Source: Tremella fuciformis | Taxonomy: Eukaryota > Basidiomycota > Tremellomycetes > Tremellales > Tremellaceae | DNA length: 64,000 bases | Reading direction: 5' to 3' | NCBI GenBank assembly: GCA_032768795.1 | Contig: CP136491.1 | Location: 930,001 to 994,000, forward strand | In this document: positions 1 to 10,808 of the stretch, piece by piece | How the letters are laid out: each line of letters starts with the position of its first letter | Numbering within the stretch: the stretch's first letter is position 1 | The notes under the pieces: generated by a model | The model's database searches: none | What the model saw: only the letters and a program-made list of their open reading frames with translations | What the model was told of the DNA's origin: nothing | Position numbers and translations under genes: made by a program

Positions 1-443
1 TTGAGCTGCTCCTGCTCCTTCCTCTTGATATACTGGCCCTCCTCGGCCTGCTCTCGCTTACTGTTTGCGTCAGCTCCTGCCACTATGACGCACGACCGTT
101 GAAATACGATACGAGGTGGGGGTCTCGTTGGGACAATGTGAAACGCGATATTGGAGGAATGGATGGACTCACGAGAATCCCTCAGACGTGGCGGTGGCGC
201 CTTCCTGTCGGACGTCGGGCGAGTAGAATCGCGAAGTCATGGACTGAATGTCAGTGAGGAGCCCACAAACCGCCCGAAGACTAAGCCGAGCTCCAAGCAT
301 GAAACGCTGTGGCGAGCTGTACAATGGACCGACAGATCGTGATCCGACCGAAAGGCAGGTCAGATAGGAGGAACACTCCGACTCACGACCGGCGCACGCA
401 TGGCCACCACACGGGCGGGGTTGACAGTGCGGAGAGCGTTCAT
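1..443 (-). CDS. INH1: Mitochondrial F1F0-ATPase inhibitor (IF1), 3' end cut by window edge
   Basis: This encodes the small matrix protein that blocks ATP hydrolysis by the F1 sector when the proton gradient collapses. Three exons read on the minus strand: 443-387, 243-173 and 60 to beyond base 1. The introns have gtgagt donors and cag acceptors, and both phases join in frame. Exon 1 gives a basic mitochondrial presequence (MNALRTVNPARVVAMRAPVV). Exon 2 continues with SMTSRFYSPDVRQEG. Exon 3 begins with KREQAEEGQYIKRKEQEQL, the start of the inhibitory alpha-helix typical of IF1 (compare the KRE-x-A-x-E-D-x-Y/F-x-R-Q core of the family). Known fungal members are about 80-110 aa, so roughly the last third is missing. 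A CT-rich tract (minus strand) lies just upstream of the ATG near 480-505. Confidence 0.86.
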
Positions 444-962
444 TCTTATGTCGATGCTCGCGCTGATTGTGCAGTGTGAGAGGGAGAGAGAGAGAGTCAG
501 AGAGAAGGCGGAAGTGCGGGCGGGTCTTTCGTGGACAGACGGTGGAAGAAGCCGGACTTTTACGTAAATTGGAGGAAACCCTCGAATCTGAACCTTTATC
601 AGCGTAGCTCTTACGGTGCTGAATTCTGCGGGTGTCCCTGGAACGAAAACGGTAAGTGGGGGGGCCAAATAAAAATTTTCCGGCAGGCTGGGTATAAGGG
701 TGGAGGGGACTTTGAATTTTCATCCTCATCCCCCTCTCTACTCAAATCTGGCGAAGCCCTGGCAGTTTGACTGTTTATGTGGGGGGATCAAATAAAGAAA
801 TTCCGGAGCACTTAGAGATTTCAGGCTGCCTGGCTTGCCTTGCACACCTAATCTTCTCACTTCCTATTGCATGCCTAACTTTGGACCCACTGTAAGTCGC
901 CCATTCTTCTGTCATGCATGCATGGGCTGATGAGTACAGCTGAACTTCTTGCAAGTTGATGC
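444..962. other. Intergenic: IF1 promoter and probable left edge of Helitron
   Basis: No convincing gene. The stretch holds the IF1 promoter side, a purine-rich GA tract near 480-505, and two related short blocks. One, near 655-682, reads G-run, CCAAATAAAAATTTTCCGG. The other, near 779-800, reads G-run, ATCAAATAAAGAAATTCCGG. A third related block (CCAAAATTTTCCGGAG) sits at about 7084-7097, on the far side of the transposon. These may mark the element's borders or the ancestral insertion site, but I could not define the exact ends. Confidence 0.4.
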
Positions 963-3900
963 ATGATCAAGTGTTGGCTTGTCCATAACATCAATGTGAG
1001 CTTTGCCTTCAAGCGATGCATGCACATACTGATGCAGAAAGTCCCAGATATTGCAGCAATGCACTGCTCTCGAGGCCAACGCTGTTTGGGTCAGCACACA
1101 ACTCTCAATGGTGATCACTTTCGGAAGGCTTCTTCAGGGCGGGGCAGCAGCGACTTCTTCAAAACATGCTCCTTCTGTCGCAAACAACCGCCAGTCCCAC
1201 TTGCAACACCCCGGTCACGGCATGGTCATGCTGAGTGCATCAAATGTGGCTTCACCTTTGCCACTCCTCGATTTCGAGACAATCGAGGTCGCCCACGCAA
1301 CACATGCCAATCTTGCTTGGAGCAGCATCACTCCCAATCAGCGCCAGGCACACCCACTCGCACAACCCGGCCATTGCCACCAGTCACCCCAGGCTCTCAG
1401 CCTACGCCTGGTACACAGAGAGGTCTTCCACGCCCGCGCCATGAGGTCACCTCACCAACACCACGTCGCAACCAGGATCTACATCCTGTAGAGCTTGGCC
1501 GCCCCACACGAACCAGACGTGCACCTCAACTGCCCTACGCCACTCCGCCCAGCCCGCCTCAAGGTGCTGCACACCGAGTCACAGAACAGCCACCAGCCCC
1601 ACCACCACGCCTGGATCGCCATGCTGGACAGTCACGCTGCTTCAAGTGCAAGACCTGGAAAGAACATTCCGAGTTTCTCCAAGCAGGGACAGCCTCTCGC
1701 CGCTTCAAGACTTGCAGCACCTGTCGCGAATCCTCCAGAGCAGCCTATCATCGTCGACAACAGTCAACTCAGTCATCCCTCTCAGTCGACATGCTGGGCA
1801 ATGCCTTCCTGCCCATTCCTGCAACACCCAACGATCTTGACGACATCTGCCTCTCTGAAGCTGCCATTGGGTGTATTGGGGACTTCCACTCAGCAATGGC
1901 AGCTGAGACGATGGAGACTTGCGAGAACTGCAATGAGAAATGGTTTGGACTCAAGGTCCAACAGGGTAAATGTTCACGTTGTCAAATTGATGGGGAGAAA
2001 TGGACATCTGCCAACTGTATGGATCCAGGTCAGTGTCCAGGATTGTATGTGCTTCTCATGACTGACTTCACAGGTCCTTCTCTGCAGGAACTGTGCCGTG
2101 CAGCTGGCAGAGCAGTCCCTGACTTGCCCTCACAGGTGGAAGAGATGCTCCTCTCTCCCTACCATGTGCTGCTTCAAACATGGCGCGTTGGTGGTGGACA
2201 AACCAAATACGGAGGCCACACCTGTCTCTATGCCCATGACAGTGGCAGATTCCTCTCTCGACTTCCCCTCACCGTCACCGACCTTGATGTTCTCATCATC
2301 AAGCCGACAAATGCCCAAGCCCCCGCCAACGCTGCCAATCCCTCAGAGGATTTTGCACGCCGACCAGAGTTCCAAGTCCAGCGGTCACGCATTCTCGCAA
2401 ACCTGCAAGCACTACAACACTTCCATCCAGCCTTTCAGAATGTCGAGATCAACTGGGAAGCAATCAATTCCCTTCCTGAAAACGGTTCTGTCTTCCATCA
2501 GCTGCGGTCTGTCAACTTGGAGGAGGTGCAGTACAGCGCACCTGAGCCTGACACTGGGCCAGTTGAGCAGGAGTCAGCAGAGGAGACAAGCTTGCCAGAG
2601 CTGGCTATACCAAACCTTGGAGAAGGCAACAATATTGTGGAGGAGATCCGGGAAGCACTGGAACAGGTGGTGGATGGAGGACCACCAGCACCCCTGCTCC
2701 TCACTGGACCTGTGCTGCATTCCACTCCAATCAATGAGCACGACATCAGCAACCCATTCCTCACCAAGGCCTTCCCCTTCCTCTTCCCCACCGGCCAGGG
2801 GGATCTGCATCAACAACGGCCTACCACAATACGTGATTCAGACTACTTCCGTCACCTGCTCTACTATCAGGATGGAAGGTTTGCAAAACACCCTCGATTC
2901 CGGTGAGTGCATCTCTCAGCATTAAGCCAAGCTGACAGTCAGCTATTATGCCTTCAACTGCATCATGAGGTGGCGAGCAAAACGGCTCTCCTGCTTCTAT
3001 GTCAGCCGGAATGAAGAGGACCGAGCCCTCTCTGCTGCAGACATTGCTGCCATGGTGTCCGACCCAGCCAAGCAGCTGGCATCTCGAGTGCGACGATCAG
3101 CAGCCACCTTAACCGGAACACCACCCTACTGGGCACAGCAGAGTCGCAATCTTGCTGCAATGATCCGTCAACTGGGCACTCCACATGCTTTCATCACATT
3201 CTCAGCTGCGGATCTTCAGTGGCCAGATCTCCACGTCCACATGCCGGACCAAGCGCTACCAACTATGAGCGAACCTGATCGACAACGCATCAATGCCAAG
3301 AACGTCAATGAGAACCCAGCAATTGCAGCTTGCTGGTTCTATCGAAGATTTGAGCTGTTCTTGGCCAAGGTCCTCAAACCCCTGCTTGGAATAGAGGACT
3401 GGTGGTATCGCTTTGAATGGCAAAATCGAGGCTCCAGCCATGTCCATGGACTGGTTTGGCTCAAGGGGGCGCCATCCCCAGACACCCTTGATATCAACAA
3501 TCCGGACAGTGTCCAGGAATTCCTTGACTTCTGGTCCACCAGAGTGTCAACCATCAATCCTGGAGAGGACATTCCGCCTCATCCAAAGCACCCCTCTGCC
3601 CACAGTAGCGACGAAATCATCTTTCGCTTCAAAGATCTGGCACAGATGCTCAACCGTGTCCAGAGGCACACGAGGTGCACTGCCTATTGTCTTCGCCGCC
3701 CAAAAGGATCTCCTCCCAACAGTCCGCTTGTCTGTCGCTTCAAGTTCCCCAAGGAGCTGGAGACAGAACTCCGACTGGTTGTCAATCCCAACAGAAACAA
3801 GCAACTCATCACACCACGCAACGACACCCACCTCAACAGTTACAATGCAGTCACTGCACTGGGATGGCGAGCCAACTCCGACATCAGTCCATGCACAGAT

Positions 3901-6384
3901 CCCCGTGCAGTTGCCTCCTACATCTCCAAGTATGCTTCAAAATGCGAAAAACCATCCAACAACTTTGGCGAGATAATGCAGGCTATCTCAACCCGCCTGG
4001 AGCAAGAAACATCTTCACGAATTGTCTTCCAGAAGATGCTCAGCCGCATTGTCACCGAGAGGGATTACAGTGCTCAGGAAGTCTGTCATCAGCTCTTTGG
4101 TCGACATATGATGTCTGCATCACGAGAGTTTGGCACACTCTGCATACTGGAAAAGAGACAGAGACGCCTGAGGCAGAGGCAGGAAGATGAGGGACTGGAC
4201 CAAGGTGTGGAGGAGCAAGACTGGCACGATGCCTACTTGGCACGCCAGCCAGAGCATGAGGGCATCAGCCTGTACGAATGGTTTCAATTCTACCGGAAAC
4301 AAGGTCGCAACGCCACTCGAAGGAAGCACCCAAAGATCATCATTCTCTGGCCGCTGTATTATCCATCAGACCCTCAGTCTGAGGATCACCAAAACTGGTG
4401 CCGGGCAAAGTTACTACTCCACCATCCTCATCGACACCCTTCAGAGCTCAAGCTTGATGACGAATCCTGGACAGAAGCTTTTTCTCGCTGTACTGAGGAC
4501 CACCCAGAGGGGCACCAAGACACATTGCCCAAGCGACCCATCCGTCAACAACAGGGTGACAATGAAAACGACAGTGACTCAGAGTTTTCTGAGGGTGAAG
4601 AAGTCAATGACCACGAGCTTGATGACTGGCAAGTTCTGGCTGGAATGGGCCCTCAGTTTGATGAAGATGGGTGGAATGGGCCACTGCTTGGAGCACGTGA
4701 TATTGATACTTCCCACGATTGGGAAGCAGTGGGGAGGGAGTGGGGATCAGATGGTATAGGAGAGAGGGCAAGCTACTTAGAAACCGAACGCAAGAAGGTG
4801 AGCAGTGGCCTACAATCCACTGCATACTGTGAGCTGACCAAGCAGTCTCAGCCTTCTGTAGCTCGCAACACTGTCGATCCCCAACTACTCAACACCACAC
4901 AGCGCCTCATCTTTGACAAGGTCTTGCGCCATGCCAACCGTCTGCTCTCTGGAGAGTCAGTCCCTCAAATACTCCTCAACATCGATGGGACAGCAGGAAC
5001 AGGCAAATCCTTCCTCATTGACGCCATATCCCAAGCTCTTCAAGGGCTCCAATCTGGGCAGCACAACAATCTCGACTTCAGCACAAATCCCATTGTCCGC
5101 CGGCTTGCCCCCACGGGTGTGGCGGCATTCAACATTGCTGGTTCAACATACCATGCTGCCCTTGGTCTTGGAGGCTCAATAGAGGAAAGTCATGACAAGC
5201 TTGGAGAGGGAAAGCTTGCCAGCCTCCAGGAAGAGTGGCATGGGACACGATACCTCATCATTGATGAGAAAAGCATGGTTGGAAGGGCGGCCTTGGGGAG
5301 AATCAACCTTGCTCTTGGTCAAATCTTTCCGTCGACAGCGTACTTGCCCTTTGCCGGTCTGTCTGTCCTGCTCATTGGCGACTTTGGTCAACTGCCCCCT
5401 GTGGGAGACACTCCACTGTACAACACTGCACGCTCGACAAAAACCTCCTATCTAGGCAGGCTCAGCAACATTGGCCGAGATATCTACCTTGCTTTCACTG
5501 AGAGCGTTCAGCTTGATGCTGTTATGAGGCAGGAAGGCTCCGACCCTACCACCACTGCCTTCAAAGCAACCCTTGCTCGCCTGCACACCGGGACACCTCA
5601 ACAGGAGGACTACACCCTTCTGTCCTCTCGCTTCTGGGGGAACCTTTCCCCGGCATCTCAGCAGGCCTTTCAAGATGCTGTATGTCTTTGTGCAACAAAG
5701 CAGAGTGTCTCCGAGATCAACCTACACACTTTGGCTCGCTCTGGACAGCCTGTACTGCGCTCTCTGGCTCAGCACACAGGGGTAGGAGCAGCCCAGGCTT
5801 CAGAGGAACAGGCACAGGGGCTTGCTCCTGCTGTCTTCCTCATGATTGGTGCTCAAGTCATGCTTTCTCGCAACCTCTGGATCGAGCAGGGATTGGTCAA
5901 TGGCACCAGGGGCACAGTATATCAGATTGGGCTCTCACCATCTGAGCCTCCTCATCAATCTGTTCCTTCTGTGGTCATGGTCGCCTTCCCATCCTACACT
6001 GGACCAACACCCTGGCACACCACAGACAACATACCACTGGTTCCCATTGTGCCCCATACAGCCAGATGGGAGACAACAAACGGGCAGCGGTGCTCTCGAC
6101 GCCAGCTGCCACTGCAGCTTGCATTTGCTATCACCATACACAAATCACAGGGTATGACGCTGGACAAGGCAGTGATTGATCTTGGTTCAGCCGACTTCTC
6201 AACGGGATTGACATTTGTGGCAATCTCAAGAGCAAGATCTCTGGAGGGCCTTGCTTTCAAGCCAGGCTTTGATTGGGCAAGATTGAACAGCTTGAACACA
6301 GAGAGTAGAAGGGGGGGAGTATCAGGACGTGTATTGGCAGCAAGGGATGCGTCTAGACGTCAGATGCTTCAGATGACAGAATAA
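963..6384 (+). CDS. Helitron Rep/helicase protein (HUH nuclease plus PIF1-type helicase)
   Basis: Two long ORFs join through a 40-base intron at 2903-2942 (gtgagt donor, gctgac branch, cag acceptor), giving about 1,793 aa. The N-terminal 250 residues hold several Cys pairs (CSFCRK, CIKCGF, CFKCKTW, CSTCRE) like zinc fingers. A Cys-rich block follows (CENCNEKW through [11 protein letters not shown], about residues 320-345) of the type found before Helitron Rep domains. The Rep domain shows [15 protein letters not shown], the HUH-type motif HVHGLVWL (about residue 813) and the two-tyrosine motif YISKYASK (about 973-980). The PIF1-like helicase shows Walker A GTAGTGKS (about 1329), Walker B LIIDEKS (about 1418), [13 protein letters not shown] and the C-terminal motifs HKSQGMTL and FVAISRARS. 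Every catalytic motif is present without stops. The start may lie further downstream than 963. Confidence 0.92.
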
Positions 6385-6515
6385 ATGTATAGAGAAAAAG
6401 ATGAATGACAATGCATAGGTAGACTGAATAAAAGTTGATCAAGCATGACTCTGAGTGTTTGATGCATCAGCTGAATCTCAAGTTCATGGGGTGTATGCAT
6501 GTCATTGTGCTCTCT

Positions 6516-7051
6516 CTAGCTACTAACACTACCTCTATCTGCCTCCATCTCCTGTCTGTAATCATCCCACACAGGATCATCAGCAGCAGGAGTTGGGGGA
6601 TCTGACCAGGTAGGAGGCTCAGGGGTGGGGGGAGGAGTGAAGAGAGGAGTTCCAGGTGGGCTTTCTCCTCCTCTGAGTGTTCTCATCTTCCTCAGCCAAT
6701 CCAGCATCCTACTTTTCCACAAGGGCAATCTGAAGGTCTGGGGATTGGTGACTGGACCATTGAAGCTACAAGTCAGCTTTGTGTCATGCCAAGAGAGAGC
6801 CTGACTCACAAGGACTTCACAACAGGTCTTTTGGGCACCCATGGCTTCTTCTCTCCATTGACTTTGCCTGACCCAGGAGGCAGGTAGGATTGTTGCTGGG
6901 GTGGGTGATAGGGAGAGTGTCTGACTGGCTGTGGGCGGCTTTGTTGAGAGCAGGAATGCTTGTGCTCATCATGAGGGTTGGGATGTCGCTTTTTTTGCTC
7001 TCTCTGGTGCTGCCTGAGTGCTTTTTTGAACAAAGCTGACTGGAAAGCCAT
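6516..7051 (-). CDS. Spliced accessory protein antisense at the Helitron 3' end, unknown function
   Basis: Two minus-strand ORFs fuse cleanly through a textbook intron at 6809-6766 (gtgagt donor, gctgac branch, tgtag acceptor, 44 bases). Exons 7051-6810 and 6765-6516 give 163 aa. The N-terminal half is basic and rich in His, Gln and Pro (KKALRQHQREQKKRHPNPHD). A short hydrophobic/basic core follows (TFRLPLWKSRMLDWLRKMR). The C-terminus is Pro-rich then acidic (PAADDPVWDDYRQEMEADRG). I recognise no domain. It is convergent with the helicase gene, with 131 bases between stop codons, and starts just inside the estimated right end of the element. It is therefore probably carried by the Helitron, though a host gene at the border is possible. 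The splice sites and maintained frame argue that it is a real gene. Confidence 0.6.
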
Positions 7052-7307
7052 TCTGATGTAGATGTACAGATGAGAGATGAAAAGTCCAAAATTTTCCGGA
7101 GTCAGAGCTACGCCCCATCGGCGACGCGCCACCGCCGATTTACCTAGTGAGTGTCTCTGCAAGACAATTTCAAGTTCTTCTTACACGGTCATTGTAGAAG
7201 ACTACGCTGACCCCTCGACTGCGCCTGCAGCTGAACTCGGCCTCCGGATTCCAAGCGTCAAACGACTCTCAAGTGTCAAGACGATAGACATTGATACTGC
7301 CAAACAG

Positions 7308-8356
7308 ATGAATCCAATGCCAAGCCATCTCGCATGTCGCAGCTGCGAATCACAGGGGCAAGCGCGTCGCTGGATCGAGGACAGACCGAGCAGCATGCCA
7401 GAGGCTGCGTGCAAGGCATGCTCGGATGCGTGCATAGATTGGATATCGGATACGGGCTCTGGGGACCCTGCGTGGATCTTCAGCGCGACATCTGCGACCC
7501 TGTCGGGCATGTGGCGGCGAAACAACGGAGCGAATCTGGCGACTCAGGCGCCGTCACGCCTAGAAGTGGGCAACGCATCCGATCGTATGGCGCTTGTGAC
7601 AACTGCAGCCGTCAGAAAACTGCCTGCCGCGATGACGCTAACGGCAAATACTACCCTCATGACGCTAATTCGTCTTGCAAGCGCTGCAAAAGTGCTAAAC
7701 GAGCTTGCAAGTACGCGGGCGCGATTGTCAAGGTGTCTGGCACTGACAGCTGGGCGAAGTGGGCTTGCCAGTCTTGCTATGACTCCGGCCGCACATGCAT
7801 GGCGTCACACGCAGCGTTGATGAAAAAGACTATGTACCCATGCGCTTCGTGCTATCATGCAAAGCAAAGCAAAGCCGAGACGTGTAGACCTCACAACCCA
7901 CGCATAGCGCCTCCAAGTCCGGACCTGCTCCTTTCGCGCGGGCAACAGGCGGTAACACGGTCTCAGTCATATCGTATGCACAAGCCCAACTACACAACGA
8001 GTAACGCTGCACTTAACTTCCCGTCGACGCACTTAGATACCAATCCGGCTGATGCCCCGGGTTTCAACGCGATACCTTCCGCTCTCCAGTCGAATTACAG
8101 GTATACAAGAGGACCAATTCCCGGCATGGTCGCAAGCGGGAGTCATTCGCATACAGAGGATTGGGCTGCATACGATCCCCTGCTGTATGTCAATGATACG
8201 AAAACCGGTACGTATGCCCAGGACGGGTTTGCTGACACCACGCAAGCCCCCTGGGTTTCCTCGCTGGCACCAGGGACCTTAGACTGTGTCTATGATGGCG
8301 AGGACCCAACTAATCATCAGCATGACACTGCCGATTCTACCTATCCGCTATTATAG
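7308..8356 (+). CDS. Zinc-cluster array protein 1: three tandem cysteine modules, first degenerate
   Basis: Two overlapping frames appear to be exons of one gene. The upstream frame (ATG at 7308, or 7077) gives ACRSCESQGQARRW...ACKACSDAC, a Zn2Cys6-like module in which the third Cys is Arg (cgt where tgt is expected). The downstream frame gives CDNCSRQKTAC-X16-CKRCKSAKRAC, with inserted KYYPHD. It then gives CQSCYDSGRTC-X14-CASCYHAKQSKAETC. Frame-compatible introns exist between the frames, for example 7502-7563; a frameshift is the alternative. The C-terminal 150 residues are Ser/Pro/Asn-rich with no MHR (fungal_trans) domain. Modules 2 and 3 align closely with those of the gene at 10809-12248. 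Likely a DNA-binding or zinc-binding nuclear protein, by inference only. Confidence 0.6.
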
Positions 8357-8864
8357 CCGCTCCTGTGGAGTAGGAATTGAGCTTCCTGCAGACCCCAGAC
8401 ATGGCTTCGCTGATAATCTTGATATTATATGTGTACTTCACAACCTTCCGCGCCATGGGTCGTAGCCAAAGTGATCAAGAGCAGACCATACACAGGCACG
8501 ACAGCACTTCTCATGTCAGTCAGATCCCGAGCAGTGTTTATCTCTTTGTACATATGCATGTAAGATACTGCATATCGCGAACAGCTTGGTAGGACGGCTG
8601 ATTACCGTTGTAGCTGGAGATGATCACGGTAATGTGAAGAGTCTCAATGGGATCGACCGGTCTGCGTGCATTTCGATCAATGCGGGAGAAGGCCGGTGGA
8701 GCTTTTGGGAAGGCATGAAGCTTGAAGCCATGCTGTCTGAGGGCTTGCTGTTCATCCTGAAGTCAACGTTGCCCACAGCAAAAATAGACTCACGAAAGGT
8801 AGTGTACATCGTTCCGCGCATCCCCGACACATTCTCTGACATTCCGCTCACAAGGTCGCGGTAG
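8357..8864. other. Intergenic between array genes 1 and 2
   Basis: Nothing convincing. Short open frames run across it but lack splice sites, codon pattern or recognisable motifs. It probably holds the terminator of gene 1 and the promoter of gene 2. Confidence 0.4.
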
Positions 8865-9794
8865 ATGAACTTGAGCCAGCGTCCAGACGGGAATATCCAT
8901 TCCGATGCCACTGCGTTGACGGGCTTCGCGGAAAGTTGGGACAGTGGGCACAAAAACCTCACGCGACTCGAGTCAGACGTCGGCCCCAGCCCGGTTCGAG
9001 GCTCAACGTCAGCACCGCAGGTGGACGCCTCTGGATGGCCACGCAAATCGCGGCCGGGTCATCATGGGATTTCAACATTGTCGCCCGCACCAGTGGTCCA
9101 AGCCACATCTGCAAGTCAATCACCGTCCCAGGGAAAGAAGAGCGCTTCAGCCTCAGAAGCAGTTACGACGGTGAGCCGCCGTGGGAAAAAGCCAGCTTGT
9201 GGCAGATGTCATCGGCTTCGCAAGGCCTGTGTCGATGTCAGCGTCGACGCAACCGAAGGCCCATGTAAGCGTTGTACCACCGCAGGGCTTTACTGCGACC
9301 GCACACGCTCGTCAACGTCTTTGTGGAGCAATCGACCGCGACAAGCGGCCGCTTGCGACTTTTGTCATAGACGGAAAGTTCGATGCCAGGTGTCCGTCTC
9401 CGAATTCGGTTTGGAATGCCAGAATTGCTGGTCCCGTCAACAGCGCTGTACATTCAGCCATTCCAAGGCCAGTCAGAGGGAGGAAGACATCTTGCGTTTG
9501 CGTGAGGCGAGACGTCAAACGAGCTTCAATACGATCAGTGGGTCTTCACAACATTTCACTCCAGCAGGGCCAGAGGCTACTCTCTCAGCCTGGCCGCAAT
9601 CAGGCCTCGGAGGTCAGCAATGGAACCTGACCTGTTCCACATCGGCCGGCGAGCCAACATCCAAAGAGTGGGAGGCTGGACGGAACGGCGAAGAGCAACA
9701 GCCTGGGGCTTCCGGCCTGAACCCCAAGCAGTACCATAGGATCATGAAGCGTAGACTGGCGCGGGCGAGACTTGAAGCGGAACTCGGCGGATGA
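8865..9794 (+). CDS. Tandem Zn2Cys6 protein with a C-terminal NF-YA (HAP2) A1-type helix
   Basis: A single ORF of 309 aa. Residues 1-110 are Ser/Pro-rich. Cluster 1 is C112-X2-C115-X6-C122-X11-C134-X2-C137-X6-C144 with CHRLRKAC. Cluster 2 is C164-X2-C167-X6-C174-X10-C185-X2-C188-X6-C195 with CHRRKVRC. Both fit Zn(II)2Cys6 DNA-binding domains. The last 24 residues contain NPKQYHRIMKRRLARARLEA, which matches the A1 helix of NF-YA/HAP2 (family pattern N-A-K-Q-Y-H-R-I-L-K-R-R-x-A-R-A-K-L-E) almost position for position. In NF-YA this helix docks on the NF-YB/NF-YC histone-fold dimer. The following NF-YA linker and the DNA-reading A2 segment are absent; a stop follows LGG. The inference is that zinc clusters supply DNA binding while the helix could recruit the CCAAT-complex histone-fold pair. 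No MHR domain is present. Confidence 0.85.
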   Translation: MNLSQRPDGNIHSDATALTGFAESWDSGHKNLTRLESDVGPSPVRGSTSAPQVDASGWPRKSRPGHHGISTLSPAPVVQATSASQSPSQGKKSASASEAVTTVSRRGKKPACGRCHRLRKACVDVSVDATEGPCKRCTTAGLYCDRTRSSTSLWSNRPRQAAACDFCHRRKVRCQVSVSEFGLECQNCWSRQQRCTFSHSKASQREEDILRLREARRQTSFNTISGSSQHFTPAGPEATLSAWPQSGLGGQQWNLTCSTSAGEPTSKEWEAGRNGEEQQPGASGLNPKQYHRIMKRRLARARLEAELGG

Positions 9795-10808
9795 CCCTGG
9801 AGAACCGGATTTTCGGTGCAATAAGACGTCAAAGAATGAATGCTCTGACACCGCCGCCTTTCTTCCTCTCATGCGTCAGCAAAAGTGGCGGGGCAGGAAG
9901 CCCTCGGGGTGGTCCGTGCGTATTCTGTATGGCTTTCCAAGTCGTCGGCGTTCGTTTATTGCCCAAGGAAGAAGACTCTGTTCATCACATGCATCATTGT
10001 TCCGTGCGATATGATGCTGTCTGTCGGCGCACCCACCGGGAGGACAACCTTTGGACGATGGAAAGACTATGCCGTCGTCCCTCGACCAAACGTCTCAACC
10101 GTCTCGGGCCGGCGCTGCTGGACTTGCATGCTGCAGTCGCTGTTTACTGTGTGAGCCTCTCAACGCCTCGACTGGGTCATGCGATTTGAGGGATAATCCC
10201 CGCACCTCTGTCGTGCGAAGCGAAGTACAAATCCTCACTGTTACCCCTCCTAAACTAGGATGCAGAAACGGGGGCCAGCTTATGAGACAAGGCGAAGTCA
10301 ATAGGCACGTTGTTCGGTTTTTGAAGAGCTTCGTGGGACCATGCCGCATCGTCTACCAACCGCCACTTTGTCTTTCAGGTCTGTGATTTTCCGCGCTCGC
10401 TGCAGAGAGTAGTCCGCTGGAATTAAAGGTCAAACATGCACCACTTTTGACGAGATTAGCGACCTAGCCAGCTAGACATCATCATAAACATCCACGACTG
10501 TGGTCAGCCTTCCCTACACGCAATTCTTGCGTTTTCTGGCTACCACCGACGACGGACTTGGAAATTTCCGAAGCTTCATTGCTTCTTTCAGCACGTCTCC
10601 TGCAGCGCGACGCGCGGATAATGCTTGCTTCGAATGTGTGTGTCGCCAGAGAAATGGTGGAACATTAAATTCAGGTGGGGCCTTCGATGGCCCGAGACGA
10701 CTTGTGGAGTCTTAGTCAGTGGCGTCTTGCTTTTGTGAATGTCCAGTCACAACACAGTGCTCTAAACCTCCTTGCCTATTTCCTCAGATCCGTACGATTT
10801 GGCTTACG
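9795..10808. other. Intergenic, about 1 kb
   Basis: No gene supported. I looked here for the missing NF-YA linker and A2 sequence (histidine/arginine-rich with RGPGGRF) in all frames and saw no convincing match. A pyrimidine-rich stretch ending TTTCCTCAG lies just before the ATG chosen for the next gene, so a 5'-leader intron is possible. Confidence 0.4.

Larger units (their letters stand above)
790..7098 (+). mobile_element. Autonomous Helitron (ends approximate)
   Basis: A rolling-circle transposon is identified by the Rep-helicase gene at 963-6384. Both boundaries are estimates. Related TTCCGGAG-containing blocks at about 793-802 and 7089-7097 bracket the coding part. I did not find an unambiguous 5' TC / 3' CTRR pair with a terminal hairpin; one CTAG follows a weak stem near 6490-6516. 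Both coding sequences, the helicase and the antisense accessory gene at 6516-7051, are open, so the copy looks recent or still capable of movement. Confidence 0.6.

Noticed and set aside
9795..10190. Continuation of the NF-YA-like domain (A2 segment) downstream of the stop
   Set aside because: Arg/Gly-containing stretches such as RQQKWRGRKPSG occur, but the match to the A2 consensus is poor and no intron links them.
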